DNA of 64,000 bases from Bradysia coprophila (lineage: Eukaryota > Arthropoda > Insecta > Diptera > Sciaridae). The translations under genes and the position numbers were made by a program. Within the stretch, counting starts at the first letter, position 1. Every line of letters begins with the position of its first letter. This document shows positions 44,665-56,739 of this stretch, in pieces. The stretch spans positions 438,075-502,074 of the forward strand of contig NW_023503372.1 in NCBI RefSeq assembly GCF_014529535.1, written 5' to 3'. Below the pieces are notes generated by a model, which saw nothing but the letters and a program-made list of their open reading frames with translations, did not search any database and was not told the DNA's origin.

Positions 44665-44749
44665 TGAGGAGAGTTTTTTTGTGGAATGTAATTCACTGGA
44701 CATTGTATTTAAGTGACGAAATTGGTGGACTAGGTCACTTTGTTGTCGA

Positions 44750-44755
44750 AATAAA
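44750..44755 (+). terminator. Poly(A) signal for RCC1L
   Basis: AATAAA, 86 bp after the RCC1L stop. Confidence 0.6.
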
Positions 44756-44984
44756 CAGAATTCTTAGTAGACAAATGAATTGGTTTTAACGAGAACCTTC
44801 AGCTGCCGAAGTAAGAGTCTGAAAAATTTGAAAACTTTAAGTTCCAAAAGATCTAACTCCTGAGAAATCCTTAACTGAAGGTGGACTCGGGATTCGACGT
44901 CATGCACTTCTGCTATTAAGCCTCGTTCCAATTTGTTTCCCTTAATTAGTGATGTGAGAGAAGAATTGTAGACCGATTGATTGA

Positions 44985-44990
44985 TTTATT
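44985..44990 (-). terminator. Poly(A) signal for the cyclotransferase gene
   Basis: TTTATT on + (AATAAA on -), about 36 bp past the stop at 45026. Confidence 0.6.
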
Positions 44991-45025
44991 CAGCTACATC
45001 ATGCACACAATCCACGATCCAGTCT

Positions 45026-45559
45026 TCACATTTCGCTTCGCAAATCCTTAAAAAATTGTGCTCTGTCTTCGGGTGACATTTTCCCAGATAGTGAGCGCAG
45101 CAAATCGTAATTCTTACATACATAGGTGTCATAGAACGTCTCTTTCAGTAGCTTTTCGTGGAAACTATGAAACGTGAATATCCACGCCGATAACGAAGCA
45201 TCTCTTTGACCATTCACCGGCTTTACCACTTCCAAACGTCTCTTATACAGCAAGGGAGCTCCCTCGAATTTATCCAATGTATCGAGCATTTTTTCGTCAA
45301 CATCATACACTTCGCCGAGTACATGCTGTAACGGGAGAGGTATTAATTCAGATGGAGTACACTTCAATTTATTTCATACATTTCCGATTCCTGTTTGGTC
45401 CAGCAGGAATGGTACTTCGTATTTGGACGCCACAATCAATGGAAACAGCTCTTCTGTTCTGGCCTCACACACAAATTCAGCCTTACCATTTTCGCTCTTT
45501 TCCAGCACATAACTATTCGGACAATTCTTTTTCAACGTCCCGTATACAAAGACATACAT
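45026..45559 (-). CDS. Gamma-glutamylaminecyclotransferase (GGACT/AIG2-like)
   Basis: Two exons, 45559-45380 and 45325-45026, joined in phase 0 across a 54-bp intron, giving 159 residues (GGACT is about 150). The start MYVFVYGTLKKNCPN carries the family's phosphate-binding YGTL loop. Further family motifs are FPLIVASKYEVPFLLD, HVLGEVYDVDEKML and LDKFEGAPLLYKRR, where the conserved acidic residue of the FEG motif is the likely catalytic Glu. The enzyme type opens gamma-glutamyl amines to 5-oxoproline in the cytosol; the closest fly genes are the Tina-1/AIG2 group. Longer upstream frames exist, but this ATG places the YGTL motif at its usual position next to the N-terminus. It is convergent with RCC1L. 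Confidence 0.92.
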
Positions 45560-46527
45560 TGTGCAGAGAGGGGAAGCAATGACTTCGATGGTGCCGTTAA
45601 GTAAGGTGCTAATAATAAACGTAAATCGAAACAGAAACTTTTCGGCTGAATAAATAGAAAGAATCAACAATCAAAGTCTAACTAATCTGTCAACTAATAG
45701 GCTAACACAGCCATGCACACACATTACACGCAAACCATATCTAAATATGTAACAAATTAGCGAAAAATCGTGTCTTGGTCTCTTTACCGCAACGATGATA
45801 CCCTCACACATTTTCTGAAAGGAAAAATTAGCGATCCGATAGTCTAACTGTTTCTAGCGAGGTAGGAAACACGCACGGTCCGATAGTTGCTCCAGCTGCA
45901 CATAGTGACTCGAAAGAGACCTAACTCAATTTTTTCCTTTGTTATACTGTGAAACTTCAACTTGACAGGAGAACAAAAGAAAAAATTTGATCTCCTTTAC
46001 GTCGCTATGTGTAGCTACAGCTACTCGTGATACTAGGGCGTACCAATAGTTTAATAAAGTGCAGTTTAATGTGTGACATTAGCAAATTATAAGAAAAATG
46101 AAATTTTATCGATTTAGCTCCGTTACAATAGACTGACAATGTTTTCATTTTTCGAAAGTTGGTAGCAGCAAGTTTATTATCAAATGTTCAATTCGGTTCT
46201 CAAAAAGTCATACGAAACAATGGGACCGACCAACCTAATGTTATGTCTTATACACTTATCGCGTTGAACAAGTAAAACAAAATCAATAATTTTGTATCGT
46301 TAGCAATGTAAACACCTGATTTTATTATCTCAGGCCTTCCTTTTCAAAAATTATGCATCGTCAGACTGTAAGGTGGATTACCCCGGCACAGCGTGACATC
46401 ATAATCATAAAATAAAAATTCAGGTTTTATCGGACTGAAATCTGAATTTGTCTCGATCAAATATTGTTGATTCGACGTCGATGCATAATTTGCAGAACAA
46501 GTTTGAGAACATGATAATATTTTGGGA

Positions 46528-46625
46528 ACTGTGTCATCTGTTACCGACAACTACGACAAAAATAAGCGATGCACTCCGTCAAAAGTGATCTTTCAAAATG
46601 TTACAACTAAATCGATGTAATATAT
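46528..46625 (+). repeat. Dispersed repeat family R1, copy 7
   Basis: Contains catctgttaccgacaac, aaaaataagcgatgcactcc and gttacaactaaatcgatg. Confidence 0.6.
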
Positions 46626-46780
46626 TTTACTTTACTAGTGAGGTAATGTGGCCTTTCCCTCGCTAGTGAAGACCCTTTCCCTCGCTCGTAAAGTAAAACG
46701 CCATACTTTACTCGTGAAATAATTTGATATCTCGTATCCAGATGAGTAAAAGTATCCGAGAGCCACTGGTATAGTAATGT

Positions 46781-46984
46781 ACTATTTCATGTGTCGGGGC
46801 CGAAAATGAGGGAGTTTCGAGATTTTTCTCGGGTTTTCGACCCCTTACATGAAAAATTTTTTGAGTATCTGTTTTGGACGATTGATTTTAGGCACTTTCG
46901 CATGTAGCCCTCACTTCGTTCGGGCCACAACTCGCGAAATTGCCTAAAAACAATCGTCCAAAACAGATACACAAATAACTATTG
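46781..46984. repeat. Two-hairpin repeat element, copy B
   Basis: Same arrangement as 1813-1988. Hairpin 1 (46784-46856) has GGGGCCGAAAATGAGGG in its stem; hairpin 2 pairs GTATCTGTTTTGGACGATTG with CAATCGTCCAAAACAGATAC. The outer stem is nearly perfect. Confidence 0.8.
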
Positions 46985-47500
46985 TTTCAAAGTACCAAAT
47001 ATGCTTGAGTTATATAGATTCGGTAATTACCACTCACTTATAGATACTGGACACTACAGTCTGCAACAAAACGCACCTAGCTTTGTAATAGACTAATCGA
47101 TTTCCCATTTACCAAGATGAGTTTTAAGACACAGCAGGTCCTACACTGAAATAATTATTTAATTTTTATCGATTTTAGACTCAAATTTGTGGTGAATGTT
47201 TCTGCAGTTAGGAAAATTGGAATACTGTTTAGGAGTTCCTATGAGGAAAGCTTTTGTATAATTTTCCTTGTTAGATTGGTATACAACTCCGTGTGAACCT
47301 TAATAACTGTTCAATTCCGAAAGGAATCCTTTATGAAGAATGCTAAACTTAAAAACGATTACAAATTTGTTAGCTTTAAATAGATTTACTTGTGACTTGA
47401 ATCATCTAACGAATTTGTAGTGGTTATAGTCGTCTCACATTCTAAGAGGATTTTTGTAAGAAAATACATCACGAAAGCCCCAAATTTAGACTCTAATTTC

Positions 47501-47792
47501 ATCACACCCCCCCTGAACAAAAATAAAGTTTTACCGAAATGCACCCAAAAATTTATTGCTGTTCTAAATAGAGGGACCCTAGAGGAGTTCAAAACGATGG
47601 TCCGTTAAGCTGGACCAGATGCTTCCCCACACCCATACAACTAAGGAAAAAATTGTATGGGCTGGGGAAGCATCTGGTCCAGCTTAACGGACCATCGTTT
47701 TGAACTCCCCTAGGGTCCCTCTATTCAGAACAGCGATCAATTTTTGGGTGCATTTCGGTAAAACTTTATTTTTGTTCAGGGCGGGTGTGAAT
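47501..47792. mobile_element. Foldback element with ~135-bp arms
   Basis: CCTGAACAAAAATAAAG... at the left is inverted at the right (CTTTATTTTTGTTCAGGG). The arms, including GAGTTCAAAACGATGGTCCG, pair almost perfectly to a short loop near 47640. Confidence 0.85.
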
Positions 47793-49479
47793 TCAGCTGA
47801 GTTTATAATCCATGCCTCTTAATGGATACAAATATTGCAAAACTAAAAAAACCTTGAACCTGTAGTCTACATTTATGCTTGAACCACACTCTCTGCTTTT
47901 TCAGTTAATGATTCCTTTCATCGTACGGCGTTCTCCATCTCCACTCAAATGCGATAAGAATATGGCGTTTTGTTGACCGTATGAGACCGTATGATGACGG
48001 TTCAGGTGAGAAAATTTTCATTTTTTGAACTCTTGTTTCCAATGATTTAATAGAGTATAGATTGGCCCTTCGTAGAACATTTTTTTATTAAATTGAAGCC
48101 AAAGTAACATGAACTTCTTTCAGTAATTAAGCCGAGATCAGATGTATGGTTTGGGTAGAACCACCTAAATTAGGTTCTTATACCCCAAATATACATTAAT
48201 CAATATTCACTTCAAAAAACATCTTAGTTTATTCCTAGATATCAGTCGAGTACCATAAAAGTACCATAAATTTTACACTGAACTTTTGCTTTACTTTTAA
48301 ATGTATGAAATGCCGGTCTACTACACTTTTATGTCATTGCTTGTTAACAAGCGTTTTTTGTCTTTCTTTTTGTAATTGTCACTTGGTTTCACTCGCTTCG
48401 CTCTTGTTGGAAGTTTCAATTTCATCCCTTGGTAAACGAATAACCATTCTTTCTTGATATAGTAGAATTTTGCTTATCAGGGCCGTGGCTAGCGGGTTTT
48501 CTCAGACTGAAAACATATTGGTATATGATGGAAATTAAAGAAAACCCGGTGTTTCGCAACTCTCAGTATGGCCTAGGCAGTGATCAGATTTCCTGTTAGT
48601 ATGATAGTGTTGCATGTACTTTTTGAATTTTTCCACTGTCTCAAGGTCACGCCGTTGATCATAACACTTCTATTGTGCGAATATGTTGAATTGGCTCTTC
48701 ATTTATATCACACATTGTTTAGTCGAAAAAACGATGACTAAAAAGCTGGTTTATTTCTGCATTCATAAATACTTCACAATCAACAAAATAATACCTTTTG
48801 TTGATCATTAAACTAATATTGGGGTATGCTTCGAGACTAAACACAATACAAATGACGCGACGTGTGGGTAAAAAGTTTAATTAGTCGGAGTTTGTAAATA
48901 ATTGACTTTATTGTGCATTAAAATCGTAAAAAAATGTTTTCATGATCCAACTTTTATTTGAATTTTATTTTGCACTCTATATAGTTAGTTATAAAGAATT
49001 AGTCGTTCATTTCAAGTTTTATAATCACAAATAAAAAGAAGATATCGACCAGATGATAAAATGAGAACATTTGTATGGAGTGGACCAGCTAAAAACAGCT
49101 GAAAAGAAATGCGTCACTTATTTCAAAGTCGCCGAATGTAACTCAAGAATTTTAATAAAAAATTGCTGGCAAAGTCCCTGGTACGGTACAAACAAAAAAG
49201 TTAAACGACAATTCACCTCCAAAATATGTTAGTTTTCAATAAAGAAAATGTGACTTATTTGCAATTATCTAATCTATTCTAAGAACAGCAAGCAATTCAC
49301 GCAAATTGTTTACCATTCTTAGTGTCACAGAGCACGTAATTGTAGACTTTTCATTGAATACAAATATGTAAGCCAAAGTGCTTATACAGAGAGAATTATA
49401 TGAGCCGACAATTTCAATCCAATTCATGCTAGTATAGGTATATACCAATGTTTATTTTATCGACAGTACCAGTCTACTA

Positions 49480-49607
49480 CAGTCCGAGAAATATAAGTTT
49501 CGACTTATTCATTGATTACAATCCCATTCATTCAACACACATTATCAACAATTAAAGGTATTACCACGTGGAAATCGAATGTGTCGAAACTTATGTTTCT
49601 CTGACTG
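49480..49607. mobile_element. Tc1/mariner-type MITE
   Basis: TA-flanked, with CAGTCCGAGAAATATAAGTT at the left pairing with AACTTATGTTTCTCTGACTG at the right. The CAGT ends and TA flanks fit Tc1/mariner mobilisation. 128 bp. Confidence 0.8.
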
Positions 49608-49980
49608 TATTAGCACGTCCTATATAAATGTGTCGTAAGTCGTAATGTTGTTCTCAGACGGAAATGAAGAAAAGAATTTAGATTGAAAAAGTAATTCTCT
49701 TACAGTATGATTGTTTAGATGTCGATACAAACAACAGAAATAGTTTTTCTAATTAAAGGACTTCAAAGTAAGTAACATTTGCACGACAGAGTAAAGTTAA
49801 CCAGGCAGGATTTGACTATGACCCGCTGATTTGACTATGACCTCAATAATCTAGTAGTTCTATATTTTTTCTGGTTTATTTTACTTTGCCGTAACATATG
49901 ACATTATGGAAGACTGATAACGACGTAATATTCATAGACATGTTTCTCTTTTGAGATTTATTGTGGTTTCTAAATGATTC

Positions 49981-50178
49981 CACACAAAATTTGTTGAACA
50001 AATGAAAATCTAGATTTTTATTTTAAAGTTTGTTTTCTTGCCAGTCGGGATAAAAACTCACTATTTCGCCAAAGTCTGTTTAATTATTCATTCTTGTGGG
50101 CTTGTGGCGAGCGCGTGCCTAACCAAAATTCAGAAAATAAAAATCTAGATTTTCATTTGTTCAACGAAATTCTTGTGA
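49981..50178. mobile_element. MITE (~198 bp)
   Basis: TTGAACAAATGAAAATCTAG at the left pairs with CTAGATTTTCATTTGTTCAA at the right; the pairing continues outward imperfectly to CACAA/TTGTG. Confidence 0.75.
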
Positions 50179-50861
50179 AATCAGTTATACCCTCATTCTT
50201 CGATCGTGCTAATAGTCACCGGCCCATATTAAACCTAAAGCCGACAGACTTAATCGTCCCTCATCGAATGGTGTACTTTCGTTAAATTTTGCACAATGAC
50301 GGCACTTTACAGCCAACATTTTTATTTTCACTTCGATCAGTGGTCGTCATTTATGTCGAGTCTTCCAACGATGTGTGTCAGCTTAGATATTCTTTTAGGA
50401 CTCTTCTAACTCTCAAAAACAAAAGTCGTAAAACAAAAGTTTTTCGCCTTGCAAATTCTGACAATATTAAACCAGTCTCCATTCGCGGCCCGATGTGGGA
50501 GGATGAAGCCTATGGCTCATGATCTGCATTTCTTATTGACGAATGAAGTACCTCTTATCAGTGGTGTTGCCAAAATTAGTGTACTAAAATTATGATGCAT
50601 TGTCTTTGTTCAATCATTTTATTATTGTCTCCGATAATGCTTTCCGCGTTCATAACAATAAGTGTTCGCAAACTTGTTTTCATTTTTGTACGACGTGCCG
50701 AGAAACTTAATCATCAAAGTTATGGTCTGGTTATGACGTAGACGTACATTACTAAGAAAAAATTTGAAAAATATTTTTATCAGTCGCATTTAACGCTGGT
50801 ATGTTAAAGGTCACCAATTCGTGAGCAATAATTCTTTTTTCTTCTCAATTAAACTTTTGAA

Positions 50862-50867
50862 TTTATT
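50862..50867 (-). terminator. Poly(A) signal for the small secreted protein gene
   Basis: AATAAA on -, about 87 bp past the stop at 50954. Confidence 0.5.
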
Positions 50868-50953
50868 TAAGAAAAACCAGATCGTTTAGAGAATCGTCGC
50901 ATAAATTACAATTACAGAGAATAAATTACATGATTCAATATGGAACGATTCGG

Positions 50954-51396
50954 TTACGAAAACCAACCACTGATGCCCTTCCAAGCCTTTTCAGCGCCAT
51001 CAGCAATGGTTTTTCCAACATTTTTCGCTCCGTCCGCAACATCTTCAGCTATATCACTGACCGTGTTATTTGAAAAGTATTCTTTGGTGGCCACATAACC
51101 CGATTTCGTTTTCTCAGCTACAGCATTACCCACTTGTTTTGCTCCATCGACTGTTTGATCGAACACTTTCTGGGTCTTCTCCTTCCAATCTGGATCTTCA
51201 GTTGCTAAGGTGGTTGTAGATGTTGAGGTTGACGGTTCGTCAGCCAGCACAAAACTAGCACAGATCAGCAGCACGGATAAAATGAAAAAAATGATTGCCC
51301 TGAAAGGGTATGTCCATTAAAAACGTGATGCATTGAAATCTTATATTTAATTAACAAATTTTCTCTACGACACGAGAAAGAAACCACTTACTTCAT
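50954..51396 (-). CDS. Small secreted, amphipathic-repeat protein
   Basis: Exon 1 contributes only ATGAA (51396-51392); exon 2 is 51299-50954, joined at gtaagt/tttcag to give 116 residues. A clear signal peptide (KAIIFFILSVLLICASFVLA) is followed by a Ser/Thr-rich stretch (about 22-36). Then comes a mature region with repeating A-x-x-V/D-G-A-K-x-V-G units: DGAKQVGNAVAEKT, DVADGAKNVGKTIADGAEKA. The pattern predicts long amphipathic helices, like LEA-type, apolipoprotein-like or antifreeze-like small proteins. It has no cysteines and ends in the aromatic tail WKGISGWFS. I recognise no named family. The start codon split off by an intron after five coding bases is typical of insect secreted-protein genes. 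It may be fat-body or gut expressed; that is a guess. Confidence 0.78.
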
Positions 51397-53146
51397 TATT
51401 GCGTTTTAAACTTGTTCTTTAACTCACTGGCGAAATTGAACTGAGAACTGATTAACGTTTCGAAAGTAAATTTACAACAATATCGCCTCAATGTCATGAA
51501 ACAAATTGATCGCTGGAGAGGAGAGGTTTCAACACTCATTCAGCTGATGAATGAAATTCACGAATTTAGTGCGAGTATAAACATACAAGCAATGAAGTAC
51601 CTACACTACACGTAATGGCAGGTTAAAGTCGGTTGAATTGGAATAAAGTGTGCGTATATAAATGAATAGCCACTTTATGTTGCAGTGTCGTAGTCACAAA
51701 GTACTTATATAGTTAGTGCGTTAAACGATTACACAAAGATGAACTATTTCGATTCATTTTCAATTTGAACAATAAATTAAGTCTGCAGTGTTCTGAATAT
51801 ATCTCCGGTCAGAGTCGGATCTAGACCATACTTACAGGTTGAGCGCTCTATCGAAAATTTAAACACCATAAGTTGTAAGTGCGTGCATAGGCGAGCAATT
51901 TTATTTCTAGCTAGGTTTTTTCTTTATTCCATTTTATATCTCGCAGAGTTAGTTCAGAGTTTAAGTTTAGGACGCATATTCCTGTAATATACAATCAAGT
52001 TTTTCAAAAGGGAATGGCCAGTGCGGGCCTATTCGCTAGTGAAATCTACTACGCAAAAGCTTGGAGATTTGTTTTTGACTTGTGTGATTGTATCCCTCGG
52101 TTTGGCTCGAGGTGCTAGCGTCACAGACGGAAAAATCTCCAAACTAATACATGATCTTCTATTGTCTCATCTCTTACAGAGAGATTTTGGATAATAGTTT
52201 TTGAAAAATATCCCCTGTAAGCCTTAGCTATCATACAGTTGCGTATTTTGTGTGGCAATTTCGTCACAGATATGCCATGCACTCATTTTCATCTGTCTTA
52301 TCACTTTTAAGTAGAATTTTTGATTTCAAAATTTCAACCTGTGGCGTCTTTGGTGGTTCATATTATCTGATTGGGTCGATAGAAATTTTAAAATTTCATT
52401 TTTGCTCGTCAAATTATTGTGTGTTTGAAATGGACTTTTAACTTTCAAAGGTGCAAATTATTTTCGTTTTATCGAAGAATTTGAATTGGATTGTTGATGA
52501 AACGGTTATCATATGTAAATAAGACCTAATATAGGCGAATGATTGCCTATTTTTGTCGGCACTGACGTTAACAGATCAAATATAAAATGTAAATGGCTGT
52601 TGCGTGATTGCAGTTTGACTACAACTTTCACACTAGCAAAATTAAAGGTTCCAAACAATTACGCAAGGTATTTTACTCACTAAGCACCTGGAAAATTAGT
52701 TTTCATGTATACGGTGTGAATAACCTTATTTTCTACACTTAGAGTGCCTTGACAAAACGGCATTTTGTTCACGTCTCGTCTGTTGGCAATTCAGGCGACA
52801 AAACTTCTTCTTTCTCTTCCATTTGAAGAAAATAGTCCCGCATCAATTGTCACTTTATTTTCGTATTCAAAAATTCTATTATCGAATTGATGTTGTCGTT
52901 TCGTTGAGAAAAACGGTTATTAACACTGCTTACACTTGAAAGACAGTGTTTACTTCGGAAAAAACTAAGAAATTCTTACTTCAGCAATTCGTGGCCCTCA
53001 CTTCGCTCTGGTTGGAATTTTCTATTTTCTCCCCTCGGTAAACATTCACATTAATGACTCATTTCCCCGGCAGTGAGTGCAGTGAGTAAAATTCATTAAA
53101 AATACAAACTTGCTGCGAATTTAAACTGTATTTTTATTGAACATTT
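51397..53146. other. Intergenic, no gene seen
   Basis: AT-rich DNA between two secreted-protein genes; no strong repeat or coding frame recognised. Confidence 0.45.
53133..53138 (-). terminator. Poly(A) signal for the NPC2-like gene
   Basis: AATAAA on -, 9 bp past the stop codon, implying a very short 3' UTR. Confidence 0.65.
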
Positions 53147-53820
53147 TTAACCTTGAATTTGCACTTGAATTTGTCCGCAAACTGGAGTGGCACCTGAATC
53201 ATCTCGGACTGTGAATCTGACTGGAAGGCTTATCTGTGAACCAAATGAATTATTTTCAACAATAAATCGGGACATCTCGGTCACACATCGAAAAAGTCGA
53301 ATTTTTATTCAATAACCTACCGCTGGCAACAAGTTTCCAACAGTGTATGGAATGCGCGCAGTTTTGAAATTGCCAGGAGCGGATGGACAAGATCCTGCGG
53401 TCAACATAGTGCAAGCATTGCCGGAGAAAACGGTTATTGGTGGTATGATTGGAGGATGTCCGGTTATCGTCAATGGCAAAGCGTTACTGTTGGATCCTAA
53501 TTCAATGAATTTTATGTTAAAATGTGTCTTTGAGGAGTAATTCTATTTCACTTTTTGTATTCTGGGAAACACTTGTAAGAGGCTGCGCTATCGAAATAAC
53601 CCCAGCGTTTACTAGAACATATTTCCGAAATTGATTATCACTTACTAGACGTAACATCCATCTCGATAATGTATGTTTGTCCTCTGCGGAAAATACATGG
53701 CTGAGCAGTACATCCTTGGATTCTCAACGCGTGCACGGTAGCAGTGGATCCACAATCGGTGAAAGCGAGTCCAGAAACACAGGATGCGGCCAACACCAAG
53801 ACAATAATTTCCTTGAACAT
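53147..53820 (-). CDS. NPC2-like ML-domain lipid-binding protein
   Basis: Three exons: 53820-53646, 53542-53321 and 53233-53147 (taa), about 160 residues. A signal peptide (MFKEIIVLVLAASCVSG) precedes the ML domain: FTDCGSTATVHALRIQGC, CIFRRGQTYIIEMDV, then SGNACTML and AGSCPSAPG, and the last strand RDDSGATPVCGQIQVQI. Six cysteines fit the three NPC2 disulphides. Insect NPC2 proteins are secreted sterol or lipid carriers, also used in immunity and chemosensation. The best donor for exon 1 (gtaagt, phase 1) and the only open frame in exon 2 (acceptor tag, phase 0) disagree by one base. This means an assembly error, a one-base change, or an unusual splice site such as gttacg after GAT. The exon 2/3 junction is clean. 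Confidence 0.82.
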
Positions 53821-56429
53821 TTTAGTCGATTTCTTTTAGTATGTTACGTGAAAAGTAAGACACAACAAATCAAGCAATCGACAAAAGTGCTGAGCTTTAA
53901 ATACCCGTAACATTTCGAGCATTGGTATCAGTTGATATGAATCCCATTCATTAATCTGCTGTTGATATTAAAATTGGATCCACTTAAAGCGAATCTGCCG
54001 TTTATCTTTTATGTGGGCACGTTATACATGGTATGATGAATCAATTGTATCTGTAAATTCTATTATCTCGTGTATACCAACGTTGATTCAGGAGTTGTAG
54101 TAACTGAGGGCATTTGTGCGTTCATATTGTGGAATAGATACACAAAGTACAGTTTAAACCAGAGTGAAATTTGAGTTTTAGATGAGAAAATATTCGCTGA
54201 ACAGATTTTCGTTTGTGTCTGGTGCGAAGAGGGAAATGGCTTCCTATGTAATCACTAAATAATCCAATTTGATCCGAAAATAATCCCCTTTAATCCCAAA
54301 AGTGATTTAGCCTTCGGTCTGTAGTGGTAAAAAAACAAAAATTGAAATTGATGCATGTAACTTTTAAGAAACTTGTCCACTTGACTTCCATGCTACCGCG
54401 CAAATTCGATAGGTATCGGGTAATCTGGCACACGAAGCAATAATATGATATTTCTAAATTCCATTTCTCACAATCTCGCACACGCAAATTTTATGCTTTA
54501 AATATTTGTTAGCTCTGTCATCAACTTAATTATCCCTTTTACAAAATTTGCTGAAGTAAAACCTATTCTACAGGATCATCCGAACGCTGACCTATGTTCA
54601 TCTTTTACTTAATCCTCCGAGTGAAACTTCGATTAATAACACTGTGATGGTCGGTTTACATACGTCGTGAAATGCAAAAAAAAAAATCGGATGTACCACC
54701 CTACATGACATGTAAACTGCGTTGGTTTCTACTCCGTTTATTTAAAAAAAAAAAAGTTAATTCATTTGCCCGCACATCTTTTATCTGCGCTGCACTAGAT
54801 TGACTAATATCATAGGTTTTTTTTTGATACCAACATTGAAAAATGATACTTTCGCCCCGCATATGAGGGGCGAAAGTAAAAAAATGCATCCCACGGGGAG
54901 AAAGTACTTAACGAAGAGCGAACGCAACTGAACGAACAGCGAAAGTGACTGACGTCACAGAAAATGAGAGAAATGAGTCGAGTTGTCAACAAAATCCGCT
55001 CATATTATGCAGAATACTTTGATCAAAATTGTAAAACACTGTGCGCCAGTGTTCTTATTGAAATTAGCATACAAAGTTGATACTTTTTGTTACTGAATGA
55101 TTTGTTAGTTATATCTTAATTTTTGTGTGTGTTATTGTTGTGATGGCTAAATTATTAAATTTTTCATATACCAGGGGGCTGCCGCCCCCTGGACCCCCGC
55201 ATTTTCTGGCTAAATGCCTTTTTTTTCAACATTTTGTTGCGATGTTTGCGATACGTATCAATTTTCAATGTTGCTATCAAAAAAATAGTATGAACGACTC
55301 GGGGCAAAAGTAAAAAAATTCAACCTGTGCGATTAGAGCCCTTGCCTTCGGCGCGGGCTCCAACTCTCGCACACGGTTGATTTTTTTTACTTTCGCCCCT
55401 TGTCATTCAATGTACTATACCAGTGCAATCTTTGATAAATTAATCAAAGCATTAAATAGCTCAAACAGTACAAACGGTACAAACAGTGTGGAAATTTATC
55501 AGTGATCCAGTTTGGTAGATCTAGTTGCTAAGTTTTCTGAATCAGTTGAAACTTTAAAACTTAACTCAATTAAATATGAGTTTTTACTTTTTGTGTGGTT
55601 TGTGTGTTTTGTATTCTGAACCCAAGTTTTATGTACAATTTTTCTAAATAATAAAATCAGTTTGAAACGACTCAACGAGTCAACTCAACAGTTTTGTTTC
55701 CATATTGTTTTCAGGTCATGGGGCGATAATTCCTACCTTCGCAACGCGAATGAGGGAACATTACCTTTCGTAGGCCTTGACATATGTATCGTTTTATTCC
55801 TTCCATATGCATTGAATCACCAAACATAACAGTAGCATCTCCCTTTTCATTTCCGCCGTCGCAGACATAAAAGTGAGTGCAACGACTCCCTTTATGTTTC
55901 TCCAAGCATAGCAAAAGATGCGAAACGATCAGCAGGTAAAAATATACGTAATATAGGTAATATATATGCTACATGCACCGAAAACCGCACTTTTCATGTT
56001 TCAAGCACTACTTTTAGCATGTAAAATCCATTCAACAAAATTCAACACGAAAACTCTAGTTATGTAAATTAATATGTGAGTTAAGGTTGTTACTGCTGTT
56101 GTAAGTCTATCATGCGCATGCGAGAAAATGTTTGCGCAGATCTGTCAAAGATAATGTAGCTTAAAGATTTACTTTGTTTGGAAAGAGCTTAAAAGCTTCG
56201 TTGAATAAGCTAACAAAAAGTTACGACTTGGTTGTGAGATTAGATTGGCTATGATGATGTAAAATCAAAGAAAAATTGAAATTGTTTTCAATTAAACGTA
56301 TTGTATATTTCGGATGTTGTTGTGTCATCCATCTTCAGCTAGAACTACATTAAGGTTATCTTTAGGCTATAACATAAAAAATCGCGTAAACAAATTACCA
56401 TAAATTGGATGCGATTCCAATTGTATTAA
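53821..56429. other. Intergenic with a CTTTCGCCCC element
   Basis: Holds the 54848-55399 element; the remainder is AT-rich with no supported gene. Confidence 0.5.
54848..55399. mobile_element. Composite ACTTTCGCCCC-ended palindromic element
   Basis: The left end is itself a hairpin, ACTTTCGCCCC ... GGGGCGAAAGT (54848-54877). The right end is a 99-bp hairpin (55301-55399) that pairs GGGGCAAAAGTAAAAAAATT with the stretch ending ACTTTCGCCCC and has a GCCTTCGGC apex. A GC-rich hairpin (CCAGGGGGC tgcc GCCCCCTGG, about 55174-55195) sits between them. Confidence 0.65.
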
Positions 56430-56649
56430 CCTAAGAGTAATTATACCTAGAGAGGAAATTTCGAACAAAATTACGTAAAATATGTGGTCCCAACATAAAA
56501 TACGAAATGTTTATTGATATGTGTAAGTGTATGCGTCATCGCATACATGTATTGGTGTAAAATTATACGAAATATGTATCTTATACAAACTAATGTTGGG
56601 ACCTCATTTCGTTGTACAAATTTCCTATCTAGGTTTAATTACTCTTAGG
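56430..56649. mobile_element. 220-bp MITE with TATTAA duplication
   Basis: CCTAAGAGTAATTATACCTA at the left pairs with TAGGTTTAATTACTCTTAGG at the right; the TIR is about 32 bp. TATTAA is present at 56424-56429 and 56650-56655. Inside, TGGTCCCAACAT and ATGTTGGGACC are also inverted. Confidence 0.88.
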
Positions 56650-56739
56650 TATTAACATTGCAATTCGAAATTCCCCGCTTCATCGAGGCTGTTGGTCTGT
56701 AGCATGTTCAACGATTTGAAGGTTTGAGCAGAATCGCCG

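Larger units (their letters stand above)
45560..50953. other. Gene-poor, repeat-rich stretch
   Basis: Contains a copy of the 4318 repeat (about 46079-46160), R1 copy 7 (46528-46625), the two-hairpin element B (46781-46984), a foldback (47501-47792), a Tc1/mariner-type MITE (49480-49607) and another MITE (49981-50178). Frames at 50094-50522 lie partly in the last and have no recognised domain. Confidence 0.55.

Noticed and set aside
50094-50522. Plus-strand frames ending GPMWEDEAYGS
   Set aside because: The first overlaps a MITE arm; the second looks slightly protein-like, but no family, start or splice evidence supports a gene.
55711-55914. 67-codon Cys/His-containing minus frame
   Set aside because: Cys and His spacing fits no zinc-binding pattern, and no neighbouring exon could be joined.
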